In this document: piece after piece, positions 41,812 to 50,625 of the stretch
How the letters are laid out: every line of letters starts with the position of its first letter
Position numbering within the stretch: position 1 is the first letter of the stretch
DNA from: Mycolicibacterium sp. P1-18
Lineage (GTDB): Bacteria; Actinomycetota; Actinomycetes; Mycobacteriales; Mycobacteriaceae
DNA length: 64,000 nucleotides
Assembly (NCBI RefSeq): GCF_008329535.1
Contig: NZ_NPKR01000006.1
Span: 310,001 to 374,000 of the forward strand
Direction of reading: 5' to 3'
The notes under the pieces: model-generated
What the model was told of the DNA's origin: nothing
The model's input: only the letters and a program-made list of their open reading frames with translations
Databases searched by the model: none
Made by a program: the position numbers and the translations under genes

Positions 41812-42835
41812 CCGAGAGCTCCGACAGCCCGGCCGCCACCAACGGGGCGACGGCCTCCCCCACCTTGTCGCCGTACTCCGTGCCGCCGCCCATCCGGTCG
41901 CGGAACTGAATCCCGGCGGCGATGATCGCCAGCTTGAAGTACGCCAGCGCCATGTAGAAGTTCCAGTGGTCCAGCGGCACACCCGCTGCGACCGAATACT
42001 TTTGCGCCAGTTGGTCGGCCGAGGGGATCTGCGGTGACGACCACGCCGCGTTCGCGTGCACCATGTCGAACATCGGGTGGCGGTACACGCACATCAGTGC
42101 CGCGTCGCTGAGGGGATCGCCCAGCGTCGACATCTCCCAGTCGAGCACCGCGCGCACCGTGGTGGCGTCCGTCGCGTCGAGCATCGTGTTGTCGATCCGG
42201 TAGTCCCCGTGCACGATCGAGCTCCTGGTCTGCGGCGGCATCGCCTCCCCGAGCGCGGCGTGCAGCCGCTTGACGTCGGCGTCGCGGGGATCGTCCTCGA
42301 GCCGCACCAGATCCCACTGCCCACCCCAGCGCCGCACCTGGCGTTCGAGATAGCCGGTGGGCTTGCCGAAGTCGCCGAGCCCGACGGCCTCGGGATCGAG
42401 GGCATGCAGATCGGCCAGCACCTTGATCAGCGCGTCGACGCAGGCGTCGATGACGCTCTGGTCGCCGAGTGCGGTCAGCTCCTCGGAGTAGCGCACCACC
42501 CGGCCCGGGACGAAGTCGACCATCTGGAACGGCGCCCCGAGCACCGAGTCGTCGTTGCGCATGGTGACGGCGTGGGCGACGGGCACCGCCGTGTTCTCCA
42601 AGGCGGCCACCACCTTGTACTCGCGGGCCATGTCGTGCGCCGACGGCGTCAGACCGTGCAGCGGCGGGCGTCGCAGCACCCACTTGGCGGCGTCGTCGAA
42701 GACCAAGAAGGTCAGATTGGACCGGCCGCCGGCGATCAGTTCGCCGCGCAGTTCACCGGAGCGCGGAACGCCGATCTCGCGTAGGTGCACGTCGAGCGCA
42801 CCGAGGTCCAGGCCGTCCAAGCTCACCGAAGTCAC
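41804..42835 (-). CDS. APH-fold phosphotransferase family protein (FadE36-like)
   Basis: A 343-residue aminoglycoside-phosphotransferase-fold protein with the catalytic motif IVHGDYRIDNTML and metal-binding VLDWEMSTLGDP, as in ACAD10/11-type kinases. The M. tuberculosis gene at this place was named fadE36, though the domain is a kinase fold and not an acyl-CoA dehydrogenase. ACAD10/11 kinases phosphorylate 4-hydroxyacyl-CoA for oxidation, so a role in hydroxy fatty-acid catabolism is possible. GTG start. The phosphatase gene lies 9 bp upstream on the same strand. Confidence 0.9.
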   Translation of the reverse strand: MTSVSLDGLDLGALDVHLREIGVPRSGELRGELIAGGRSNLTFLVFDDAAKWVLRRPPLHGLTPSAHDMAREYKVVAALENTAVPVAHAVTMRNDDSVLGAPFQMVDFVPGRVVRYSEELTALGDQSVIDACVDALIKVLADLHALDPEAVGLGDFGKPTGYLERQVRRWGGQWDLVRLEDDPRDADVKRLHAALGEAMPPQTRSSIVHGDYRIDNTMLDATDATTVRAVLDWEMSTLGDPLSDAALMCVYRHPMFDMVHANAAWSSPQIPSADQLAQKYSVAAGVPLDHWNFYMALAYFKLAIIAAGIQFRDRMGGGTEYGDKVGEAVAPLVAAGLSELSAT

Positions 42836-42844
42836 CGGACTTGT

Positions 42845-43444
42845 CTACCACCGCAGGTTTCGCGGCAGCAGATCCCATACGTGTTCGGTGCCGTTGACCG
42901 ACGCCACGTTGAGGCCGGCCCGCCGCGAGTGCAGCAGACGCGTCACGCCCGCATAGTCCACCTGGACGCACAGCAGGCGCTCGGTCTTCATGACGGTGTG
43001 CACCATCGCGTTGATCACCCCGCCGTGGCTGAACACCGCCACCGTCTCGTCGTGCCCGGTGGCCGCGACGACGTCGTCGATGCCGGCGACGACCCTGGCG
43101 ATGAACGCGTCCTGGTCCACGTCCCCCGGAAGTCGCCCGCTCATCAGACGCTTGAGGTCCTCCTCCGAGGCCTGCTCGATGGGCGTGTAGTGCGTCGCCT
43201 CGTAGTCGTATTCGGCGAGGCGCTCGTCGACGTCGATCGGCAGGCCCAGTGCGTCGGCGACCGGTTGGCCGGTCTGCAGGGCCCGCCGCTGGGGGCTGCT
43301 GACCAGTCGCGTGACGGGGAACCTCTTCAGGGCGTCGGGCAGCCGCTTGGCCTGCTCGACGCCCTCGGGGGACAGGTCGGGGTCCGACCCCTGACCGGCC
43401 TCGCTGCGAAGGGGTAGCGCATGTCGAACCAATAGCAGTTGCAC
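42845..43444 (-). CDS. Histidine phosphatase superfamily protein
   Basis: A 199-residue phosphatase with the N-terminal catalytic motif LLLVRHALP (Arg7-His8) and the second His in FSHGGVINAM. It probably hydrolyses a small phosphate ester in the cytoplasm. The GTG start gives the canonical beta-strand at residue 2. It is directly upstream of the APH-fold kinase, an interesting kinase/phosphatase pairing, and divergent from the SDR gene 39 bp away. Confidence 0.9.
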   Translation of the reverse strand: MQLLLVRHALPLRSEAGQGSDPDLSPEGVEQAKRLPDALKRFPVTRLVSSPQRRALQTGQPVADALGLPIDVDERLAEYDYEATHYTPIEQASEEDLKRLMSGRLPGDVDQDAFIARVVAGIDDVVAATGHDETVAVFSHGGVINAMVHTVMKTERLLCVQVDYAGVTRLLHSRRAGLNVASVNGTEHVWDLLPRNLRW

Positions 43445-43483
43445 CGTGACACCATATGGCTGCCGAGCGGTGGGAGACGCGCC

Positions 43484-44218
43484 ATGGGGTATGCCGACGA
43501 GTTGTTCGACCTGACCGACCGGGTGGTGCTCGTCACCGGGGGCAGCCGCGGGCTGGGCCGCGAGATGGCCTTCGGCGCAGCCCAATGCGGCGCCGACGTC
43601 GTGATCGCGAGCCGCAACCTCGAGTCGTGCGTCGTCACCGCCGAGGAGATCTCGGCGTCGACGGGCCGCACCGCCTTCCCCTACCAGGTGCACGTCGGGC
43701 GGTGGGATCAGCTCGACGGACTGGTCGACGCGGTCTACGGCCGGTTCGGCAAGGTCGACGTCCTGGTCAACAATGCCGGCATGTCACCGCTCTACGAGTC
43801 GCTGACGTCGGTGAGCGAGAAGCTGTTCGACGCGGTGCTCAACCTGAATCTCAAGGGTCCGTTCCGGCTTTCGGCGCTGATCGGCGAGCGCATGGTCGCC
43901 GCGGGTGGCGGCTCCATCGTCAACGTCAGCTCCGTGGGTTCCATCCGGCCGACGCCCGACCTGCTGCCGTATGCCGCGGCCAAGGCCGGGCTCAACGCCA
44001 TGACCGCGGGGCTCGCGAAGGCATACGGTCCCACGGTACGGGTCAACACGTTGATGGCGGGGCCGTTCCTCACCGACGTGAGCGAACCCTGGGACGTCGA
44101 CGCCCGGCGGCGTGCCGGGCAGCCACGCGAAATCATCGGCGCCGCATTGTTTCTCGCCTCCGACGCGTCGAGCTTCGTGACCGGGTCGACCCTGCGCGTC
44201 GACGGCGGCCTGACGTAG
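43484..44218 (+). CDS. Short-chain dehydrogenase/reductase
   Basis: A 244-residue classical SDR: TGGSRGLG cofactor motif at about 19-26, NNAGMSPLY, the catalytic Ser in VNVSSVGS, Tyr and Lys in YAAAKAGLN, and C-terminal RVDGGL. The Arg in ASRNLES after strand 2 suggests NADPH. The substrate is not evident. Its stop abuts the stop of the convergent alkylsulfatase with no gap. Confidence 0.9.
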   Translation: MGYADELFDLTDRVVLVTGGSRGLGREMAFGAAQCGADVVIASRNLESCVVTAEEISASTGRTAFPYQVHVGRWDQLDGLVDAVYGRFGKVDVLVNNAGMSPLYESLTSVSEKLFDAVLNLNLKGPFRLSALIGERMVAAGGGSIVNVSSVGSIRPTPDLLPYAAAKAGLNAMTAGLAKAYGPTVRVNTLMAGPFLTDVSEPWDVDARRRAGQPREIIGAALFLASDASSFVTGSTLRVDGGLT

Positions 44219-46096
44219 CTAGGGGGTGACGATCGCGAAGTTCGGGTCCGGCCGGTCCAGCACACCCAGCAGTGCCGTCATCGCCGAGGCGTCGCCCGCC
44301 ACCTGCACGCCGGGAGAGGTGGTGTCGCCCGTGGCGAAGGTCAACAGCCGCAGCTTGTTCGCCACCGTGACCGTCGCGGTGGCCGTCCCAGGATCGGCGG
44401 AGGTCTTGCGGTACACCAGCACCCCGTTGCGCAACGTCAGGCGATAGTTGGTTGCGACGTCGTCGAACGTGACGTCCAGCGCGAGGTCCAGACCCCACGC
44501 CTTCGGCCCGTCGACGCTGATCGCGAAGCTGTCGAACATCTGCTCCGGCGTTAGTTGCGACAGCAGCGACAGCGACGTGGTCTGCGTCGGCGTACCGAAG
44601 TTGCCGTCGCGCAGTTCGGTGGCGCCGGCGAGGAAGAAGTTGCGCCACGTCGCGTTCTCGGCGCCGTAGGCCATCTGCTCCAACGTGTCGGCGTACAGCG
44701 CCCTGGCCCCGTCGTGGTTCTCGTCGGTGAACACGGCGTGATCCAACAACGTTGCCGCCCACCGGAAGTCGCCGTCGTCGAATGCGGTCTGGGCGATCTC
44801 CACCACGCGGTCGACGCCCCCCATGGCGGCCATGTAACGCGGGCCGATCGCCTCGGGCGGGTGCTGCCACAGCCGTGCCGGGTTGCCGTCGAACCAGCCC
44901 ATGTAGCGCTGGTAGACCGCCTTCACGTTGTGGCTGACCGAGCCGTAGTAGCCGTGCGTGTGCCAGGCCTCGTGCAGTGCGGGTGGCATCTGAAACGTCT
45001 CGGCGATCTCGATGCCGGTGTGGCCCTGGTTGATCAGCCGCAGCGTCTGGTCGTGCAGGTAGGCGTACAGATCCCGTTGCAGCGATAGGAATTCGACGAT
45101 GCGCTCCTCGCCCCACGTGGGCCAGTGATGCGAGGCGAAGACGACGTCGGTCCGGTCGGCGAACGCGTCGATCGCCTCGGTCAGGTAGCCCGACCAGGCG
45201 TGCGGGTCACGCACCAGCGCACCGCGCAACGTCAACAGGTTGTGCAGATTGTGCGTGGCGTTCTCGGCCATGCACAACGCCCGGTAGCGCGGGAAGTAGA
45301 AGTGCATCTCGGCGGGCGCCTCGGTGCCCGGCGCCATCTGGAACTCGATCTCGACGCCGTCGACGGTGCGCGTCTCCCCCGTGGCGGCCACGTCGACGGT
45401 CGGCACGATCACCGCCACCTCGCCGGTGGACGGCGTCTGCCCGAGACCGCACCCGACCTGCCCCTGGGGCCCACGGGCCAGCACGGTGCCGTACATGTAG
45501 GCCGCCCGCCGCGTCATCGCGGTGCCCGCGTAGACGTTCTCCTGCACGGCGTGCTCGATGAAACCCGCCGGCGCGATCACCTCGACGGTCCCCGCGTCGA
45601 CGTCGGCCTGGGTGGTCACTCCGAGGACGCCGCCGAAGTGGTCGACGTGGCTGTGGGTGTAGATGACCGCGGTGACGGGGCGGTCGCCCCGGTGCGCGCG
45701 GTAGAGCCCGAGTGCGGCGGCCGCGGTCTCGGTGGACACCAGCGGGTCGATCACGATGACGCCGGTGTCACCCTCGATGAAGCTGACGTTGGACAGGTCG
45801 AGGCCGCGGACCTGGTAGACGCCCGTGACCACCTCGTAGAGCCCCTGCTTGGCCGCCAGCGTCGACTGACGCCACAGGCTGGGGTGCACGGTGGTCGGTG
45901 CGTCCCCGGTCAGGAACGAGTAGACGTCGTTGTCCCACACCACGCGACCGTCCGCGGCCTTGACGACGCACGGTTCGAGCGCGGCGATGAAACCCCGGTC
46001 GGCGTCGTCGAAGTCCCGGGTGTCGGCGAACGGGAATCCGCTCAGGTGCTCGGCGTGGGCCGTCTCGACGACGGCGGTGGGCGGCTTCTGATCCAT
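44219..46096 (-). CDS. Alkyl sulfatase (SdsA-like metallo-beta-lactamase fold)
   Basis: A 625-residue enzyme: metallo-beta-lactamase domain with the zinc motif YTHSHVDHFGGVLG, an alkyl-sulfatase dimerisation region with WRNFFLAGATEL, and a C-terminal SCP2-like domain (about 500-625) that binds the alkyl chain. It should hydrolyse primary alkyl sulfates such as SDS to alcohol and sulfate. No signal peptide is seen, unlike the exported Pseudomonas SdsA1. Rv3762c is the M. tuberculosis counterpart by position. Start ATG 46096, or GTG 46102. Confidence 0.92.
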   Translation of the reverse strand: MDQKPPTAVVETAHAEHLSGFPFADTRDFDDADRGFIAALEPCVVKAADGRVVWDNDVYSFLTGDAPTTVHPSLWRQSTLAAKQGLYEVVTGVYQVRGLDLSNVSFIEGDTGVIVIDPLVSTETAAAALGLYRAHRGDRPVTAVIYTHSHVDHFGGVLGVTTQADVDAGTVEVIAPAGFIEHAVQENVYAGTAMTRRAAYMYGTVLARGPQGQVGCGLGQTPSTGEVAVIVPTVDVAATGETRTVDGVEIEFQMAPGTEAPAEMHFYFPRYRALCMAENATHNLHNLLTLRGALVRDPHAWSGYLTEAIDAFADRTDVVFASHHWPTWGEERIVEFLSLQRDLYAYLHDQTLRLINQGHTGIEIAETFQMPPALHEAWHTHGYYGSVSHNVKAVYQRYMGWFDGNPARLWQHPPEAIGPRYMAAMGGVDRVVEIAQTAFDDGDFRWAATLLDHAVFTDENHDGARALYADTLEQMAYGAENATWRNFFLAGATELRDGNFGTPTQTTSLSLLSQLTPEQMFDSFAISVDGPKAWGLDLALDVTFDDVATNYRLTLRNGVLVYRKTSADPGTATATVTVANKLRLLTFATGDTTSPGVQVAGDASAMTALLGVLDRPDPNFAIVTP

Positions 46097-46139
46097 GGCC
46101 ACGACCCTGCCACCACCCGATGGCGGGTGCGGCCGAATC

Positions 46140-46631
46140 TCACACGCGGTGCAGCGTGACGTTCGACAGGACGGAGTCCCCGACGGTCGCCGTCATGTAC
46201 GTGCAGAAGGGCTGCCGGCGACGGTCGGTCGGCGAGCCGGGGTTCAGCAGCCGCAGGCCGGTCTCGGCGGTGGTGTCCCACGGGATGTGGCTGTGCCCGA
46301 ACACCAGCACGTCGACGTCGGGATAGAGCTTCGCCATCCGCTGGTCCCGGCCCGTCGACGCGCCCGTCTCGTGCACGACGGCGAAGCGCACGCCCTCGAG
46401 CACCACGTCGGCCCGTTCGGGCAGCCGCCGCCGCAACTCGTCGCCGTCGTTGTTGCCCCAGCACCCGACCAGCCGCTTGGCCCTGGTCTCCAGTTCGTCG
46501 AGGAGGTCGGGCACCACCCAGTCCCCGGCGTGCAGAACCACGTCGACCCGGTCCACCTGGTCCCACACCGTCACGGGCAGGTCCTTGGCCCGTTTCGGCA
46601 GGTGGGTGTCGGCAATCAACAGCAACTCCAC
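46140..46631 (-). CDS. YfcE/MJ0936-type metallophosphoesterase
   Basis: A 163-residue calcineurin-like phosphoesterase with all metal motifs: ADTHLP (D-x-H), HAGDWV (GD), GCWGNNDGDEL (GNxD) and FGHSHIPW (GHxH). YfcE-type enzymes act as small phosphodiesterases with an unknown natural substrate. GTG start. It is 43 bp upstream of the alkylsulfatase on the same strand and divergent from the GGDEF-EAL gene 134 bp away. Confidence 0.92.
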   Translation of the reverse strand: MELLLIADTHLPKRAKDLPVTVWDQVDRVDVVLHAGDWVVPDLLDELETRAKRLVGCWGNNDGDELRRRLPERADVVLEGVRFAVVHETGASTGRDQRMAKLYPDVDVLVFGHSHIPWDTTAETGLRLLNPGSPTDRRRQPFCTYMTATVGDSVLSNVTLHRV

Positions 46632-46765
46632 GGTTCCACGGTAACCGCAAGACGGCAGACGCACTCAAATTGTTGCTGGCATTTCGTTTACCGGACAAAG
46701 TAGGGTGGCGGGCGAGTGGTCATTCCGCGGACAATTGACACCACCATCAGCGACCTGGGGGGTCC

Positions 46766-49099
46766 ATGACGGTACGGCCCCGCAGCCGCGCGACGATCGC
46801 ACCTGCCACCGGCGCGCTCCTGGTGTTTGCCAGCTGGCTCGCATTCGGGTGGGGCGGCCCAGACGTCGTGGCGCGGGTCAACGAGGTGGCCTCGCTCGCG
46901 GCCAGCACGTTCGCCACGAGCTGTGCGATCGCGGCCGCCCGTCACAACCATGGGCGCCAGCGGAAGTCCTGGGCCTGCCTGTCGGTGGGCCTGTCCGGTT
47001 GGGTGGCCAGCAATCTGGTGTGGCTCTACCTCGAACACGTCGCCCACCGAACCCCGTCGCCGCCGGGCCTGGTGGACCTCGGCTACCTGCTGCTGCCCGT
47101 CAGCGGATGTGCGGCGGCGCTCTTCGTTCCCTATGGCGGCGTTCGTTCCAGCCTGCGCATCGTCCTCGACGGAGTGCTCGTCGCGACGGCGCTCTTCGCG
47201 ATCGCCTGGACCACGTTCCTACGCGAACTGTTCGAACTGGGCAGCGTGTCGGGCCTCGCGTTCGCCGTGTCGGTGGCCTATCCGGTCGGCGACACCGCCA
47301 TGGTGACCTTCGCACTGGTGATCGTCGCGCAAGCCCGGCCGGGGCGCCGTCTCCCCCCGGCGCTGCTGGCCGTCGGGCTGGGGCTCCTCGGCGTCGCCGA
47401 CAGCATCTACGTCTTCGTGGCTGCCAGCGGCGGGTATTCGAGCCCCCTCGTCACGATCGGCTGGGTAACCGGTCTCTACGTCATCGGGCTTGCCGGCCTC
47501 GTGGCGCAGCGGCTTCCCGACACCTCCTCTACGACGATTCGCGCGACGCCACGCGCCGTCTTCTGGGTCCCCTACGTGCCGGTGCCATTCGCGGTCGTGC
47601 TGGGCGCGCGCGAACTGTTCGCCGGGGAGAGCCCGCCAATCGTGGTCGCCGGGCTCGTGTTGATCTTCGCCGCGCTGGCCCGCCAATTCGTGCTACTGGA
47701 CGAGAACCGGCGCCTGCTCGTGACCGTGGCCGCGATGGCGCTGCGCGACCCGCTGACCGATCTCGCCAACCGGGCGCTGTTCCACGACCGGCTGGCTCAC
47801 GCGATCGAATTGCGCGGCCGCACGGGCGCTCCGGTCGGCGTGCTCGTCGCAGACCTGGACGACTTCAAGCTGGTCAACGACAGCCTCGGTCACCCCGCCG
47901 GCGACGAGCTGTTGCGCCGCGTGGGCGACCGCATCCAATCGGTGGTGCGCCCTGGTGACACCGTCGCCCGGCTGGGGGGCGACGAGTTCGCGATCCTCGT
48001 CGAGGACGCGCCGGCGGTTGCGGAGCAGATCGCCGACCGCGTGGTCCGGGCCATGGACGAACCGTTCGTGGTGGACGGCCGCCCGGTCGACATGCGGCTC
48101 AGCGTCGGGCTGGCCACCGCCGCCGGTGACGCGGAGCTCACGGCCGAGGAGCTGTTCACGCGCGCCGACCTGGCGATGTACTCGGCCAAGCGGGCGCACG
48201 TCGGGTCGCGCAGCTTCACCCCCGCCATGCGGCAGGACGCCACGGAGTTGAACCTCCCCAGCCAGCAGGGCCGGACGGGCTGCCGCGGCAACGTCGCACG
48301 CATCGAGTTCCTGGCCGACCTGCGCCGGGCCGTCGACGACGGCGAACTGGACCTGGTCTACCAACCCAAGGTCGACCTGCGCACGTGGTCGGCCGCCGGC
48401 GCCGAAGCGCTGATCCGTTGGCCGCACCCCGAACTGGGACTGCTCGAACCCGCCGACTTCCTGCCGCTGGCCCGCGAGAACGGACTGATGGAGGCGCTCA
48501 CCGACTTCGTCGTCGACCGGGCCCTGGCCGATGCCGCCGGCTGGCGCGCGGCGGGCGTGGACATGCCGGTCGCGGTCAACGTCTCGGCACCCTCGCTGAA
48601 CGACGAAGCGTTGCCGGCGCGGGTGCTGTCGACGCTCGCCCGGCACGGTTTGCCGCCCGCCACGCTCACCGTCGAGATCACCGAGGACGTGCTGGTGTCC
48701 AGCGTCGTCCGGGCCAGGACCGTGCTCGACGAGCTACGGGACTCCGGCGTGCGGGTGGCCATCGACGACTTCGGAAGTGGCTATGCCGCAATGACCTACC
48801 TCCATGAACTACCGGTCGACGAACTCAAACTCGACCGGCAGTTCGTCAAGCCCATCCGCCACGACGAACGCGCCGCGTCCATCGTCTTGTCCGTGGTGAA
48901 CCTGGCGAACGAGTTCGGGCTGACCTGCGTGGCCGAGGGTGTCGAGGACAGGGCGACGGCGGACCTGCTGAAGAGTTACGGCTGCGGTTACGCGCAGGGC
49001 CACTACTTCAGCCGGCCGGTGGGCGCACAGGCCATCGCGCACTGCATGGCGCCGGCCGCCGTTACGGCGAAGACAGCAGCGCGGCCATCCTGGGCATGA
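46766..49099 (+). CDS. Membrane GGDEF-EAL c-di-GMP protein
   Basis: A 777-residue protein: about nine to ten transmembrane helices in the first 310 residues, then a GGDEF domain with an intact GGDEF motif (404-408) and, five residues before it, the RxxD product-inhibition site RPGD (395-398), and a full EAL domain with EAL at 547-549 and the VAIDDFGSGYAAMTYL catalytic loop. It can in principle make and break cyclic di-GMP at the membrane. The sensory part is not a recognised MASE domain by eye. The ATG follows GGGGG at suitable spacing. Its end overlaps the convergent SnoaL-like gene by 38 bp. Confidence 0.92.
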   Translation: MTVRPRSRATIAPATGALLVFASWLAFGWGGPDVVARVNEVASLAASTFATSCAIAAARHNHGRQRKSWACLSVGLSGWVASNLVWLYLEHVAHRTPSPPGLVDLGYLLLPVSGCAAALFVPYGGVRSSLRIVLDGVLVATALFAIAWTTFLRELFELGSVSGLAFAVSVAYPVGDTAMVTFALVIVAQARPGRRLPPALLAVGLGLLGVADSIYVFVAASGGYSSPLVTIGWVTGLYVIGLAGLVAQRLPDTSSTTIRATPRAVFWVPYVPVPFAVVLGARELFAGESPPIVVAGLVLIFAALARQFVLLDENRRLLVTVAAMALRDPLTDLANRALFHDRLAHAIELRGRTGAPVGVLVADLDDFKLVNDSLGHPAGDELLRRVGDRIQSVVRPGDTVARLGGDEFAILVEDAPAVAEQIADRVVRAMDEPFVVDGRPVDMRLSVGLATAAGDAELTAEELFTRADLAMYSAKRAHVGSRSFTPAMRQDATELNLPSQQGRTGCRGNVARIEFLADLRRAVDDGELDLVYQPKVDLRTWSAAGAEALIRWPHPELGLLEPADFLPLARENGLMEALTDFVVDRALADAAGWRAAGVDMPVAVNVSAPSLNDEALPARVLSTLARHGLPPATLTVEITEDVLVSSVVRARTVLDELRDSGVRVAIDDFGSGYAAMTYLHELPVDELKLDRQFVKPIRHDERAASIVLSVVNLANEFGLTCVAEGVEDRATADLLKSYGCGYAQGHYFSRPVGAQAIAHCMAPAAVTAKTAARPSWA

Positions 49100-49451
49100 T
49101 CGCCTGCAGTCCCTTGAAGGGGCGCATCATCACCTTGAACGAGACGATGCGGTCGTCGTCGTCCCACCTGATCAGGTCGACGCCGTTGACGTAGACACCG
49201 TCGACGGTCGCCTCGAACTCCAGGACCGCCGAACGGTCGCCGACCCACTGCTCGACGTAGTGAAAGTCCGTGTCGGCGAACATCGCCGCCGCCGCCATCA
49301 GGTAGGCCGCGGTCTTCTGCCGGCCCTCCTGCGGGGTGAACACCGCCGGTGAGGAGAACACCGCGTCGTCGTGCAGAAGGGCGTCCAGCACCGCCGGGTC
49401 GTGCCCGCCGTCGAGGAAATGGTGCCAACGCTCGATCAGGGTCGATGTCAT
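49062..49451 (-). CDS. SnoaL-like/limonene-epoxide-hydrolase-fold protein
   Basis: A 129-residue NTF2-fold protein: the start TLIERWHHFLDGGHDPAVLDALLHDDAVF and the later VNGVDLIRWDDDDRIVSFKVMMRPFKGL are typical of SnoaL-like proteins, the second being the final strands of the cone. It may be an isomerase, hydrolase or ligand binder; catalytic residues cannot be assigned. It overlaps the upstream peptidase stop (ATGA) and so forms an operon with it. Confidence 0.82.
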   Translation of the reverse strand: MTSTLIERWHHFLDGGHDPAVLDALLHDDAVFSSPAVFTPQEGRQKTAAYLMAAAAMFADTDFHYVEQWVGDRSAVLEFEATVDGVYVNGVDLIRWDDDDRIVSFKVMMRPFKGLQAIMPRMAALLSSP

Positions 49452-49948
49452 GGAGTCATGATCGCAGGCGGGTCGGCGGCATCGGGCAGCAACGGCGGGC
49501 ACGTGCCCGTGGCGTCGGCGGCGAGTTCGAAGTGCCAGATCTCGTTGGCGTAGATCTGGCACAGTCCGTAGCGAGGCCCGTTGGCGGACAGCCACGCATC
49601 CGCGCCGGCGCCTCCCACGTCGACCGCCTCTCCGAGGACGTGCTTGGAGTGCTCGGGAGTCTGCACGTACCGGCGGGCGGCGGCGAGACTGCCGTAGGTC
49701 TGGACGGCGTCGTCGAGGAGCTGCTGCTGGAACTCCGGTGAACGCCATCCCGAGGTGACCGTCATGGTCACCCCGTCGGCCGACGCCGCTGTCGCGGCGT
49801 TCTGGAGGGCGCTGAGCAAGCCCGGGTCGAGCCGGCCGACCGACGGATCGGCGACGTCGAACACCGACGCACCGGGGTTGGCGGCGGCGATCCCGCCGCC
49901 GAACCAGGAGGCGAGGAGCGCCATGACGGCGACGACGACCAAACGCAT
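49448..49948 (-). CDS. Secreted M15-type D,D-/L,D-carboxypeptidase
   Basis: A 166-residue exported peptidase: signal peptide to about residue 23 (IAAA-NP), zinc ligands in SKHVLGEAVDVG (S-x-H-x6-D pattern) and EIWHFEL (E-x-W-H), the VanY/DacB-like M15 arrangement. It should trim peptidoglycan peptides outside the membrane. The ATG at 49946-49948 gives a normal signal peptide. It is divergent from a small membrane-protein gene 148 bp away. Confidence 0.88.
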   Translation of the reverse strand: MRLVVVAVMALLASWFGGGIAAANPGASVFDVADPSVGRLDPGLLSALQNAATAASADGVTMTVTSGWRSPEFQQQLLDDAVQTYGSLAAARRYVQTPEHSKHVLGEAVDVGGAGADAWLSANGPRYGLCQIYANEIWHFELAADATGTCPPLLPDAADPPAIMTP

Positions 49949-50096
49949 CGGTCCGACCGTACGGAGCCACGGGCGGACGGGTCGAACCGGGGCCGTCGCA
50001 ACCCTCGCTACGACCGGTACGGAATTTGCCGTAACCTCATCGCTCGGAGGATTTGCCAGCAAGACTGGCCTTCGGCACGACGGGGGAGAGTTACAG

Positions 50097-50333
50097 ATGC
50101 CAGCACACGAGGACGAATCCTCTGACGGAAGCGGCTTTCACTGGTTGCCGTTCACCGCGGCGTACTGGGGCGTGGCGGTCGTCGTGGCCATCGTCGCCGG
50201 CAACGCGTGGCTGCTGTTCGCGTTCTGGTTGGCCAACCCGGCGATCCTGGCCGTGGCCTGGCTGATGTGGGCGAAGGTGATGCCCCGATACAGGGGGAAA
50301 GCTGAGTGCGCCCGAAGGGATTCGAACCCCTAA
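50097..50333 (+). CDS. Small two-helix membrane protein
   Basis: A 78-residue protein with two transmembrane segments (about 19-36 and 39-58) joined by FWLANPAI, a polar acidic N-terminus and a basic tail. A good GGGGGAGAG ribosome-binding site precedes the ATG. The TAA stop lies inside the convergent tRNA-Arg gene, so the last nine residues are antisense to tRNA sequence. No function is known. Confidence 0.65.
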   Translation: MPAHEDESSDGSGFHWLPFTAAYWGVAVVVAIVAGNAWLLFAFWLANPAILAVAWLMWAKVMPRYRGKAECARRDSNP

Positions 50334-50379
50334 CCTTCTGATCCGTAGTCAGATGCTCTATCCGTTGAGCTACGGGCGC
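50307..50379 (-). tRNA. tRNA-Arg(ACG)
   Basis: On the minus strand a 73-base tRNA with acceptor arms GCGCCCG/CGGGCGC, D-arm AGCTCAACGGATAGAGC, anticodon stem TCTGA/TCAGA with loop CTACGGA, anticodon ACG, and T-loop GGTTCGAATCC. It reads CGU/CGC/CGA after TadA changes A34 to inosine. The 3' CCA is not encoded. Confidence 0.95.
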
Positions 50380-50418
50380 GTGCTATTCAGTTGTACGGCT
50401 GACGCGAGTCAGCCGCGG

Positions 50419-50507
50419 CGGAGGCGAGAGGATTTGAACCTCCGGTCCGCTTTAAGACGGACAACTCATTAGCAGTGAGTCCCATTCGGCCGCTCTGGCA
50501 CGCCTCC
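50419..50507 (-). tRNA. tRNA-Ser(GCT)
   Basis: On the minus strand an 89-base class II tRNA with acceptor arms GGAGGCG/CGCCTCC, anticodon stem ACTCA/TGAGT with loop CTGCTAA (anticodon GCT, codons AGC/AGU), a long variable arm and discriminator G. It lies 40 bp upstream (in its sense) of tRNA-Arg(ACG) and may be co-transcribed with it. Confidence 0.95.
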
Positions 50508-50625
50508 TGACCGATCCCGAGGGTACCGGACACCGATGGAATCCCCAGAACCGCCGAGGAGGAAGCGTACACAGGGCAGACCGCCGAAGGCAAAGCAGCA
50601 TCTCGGACACCCCTAGACTGTTCGC

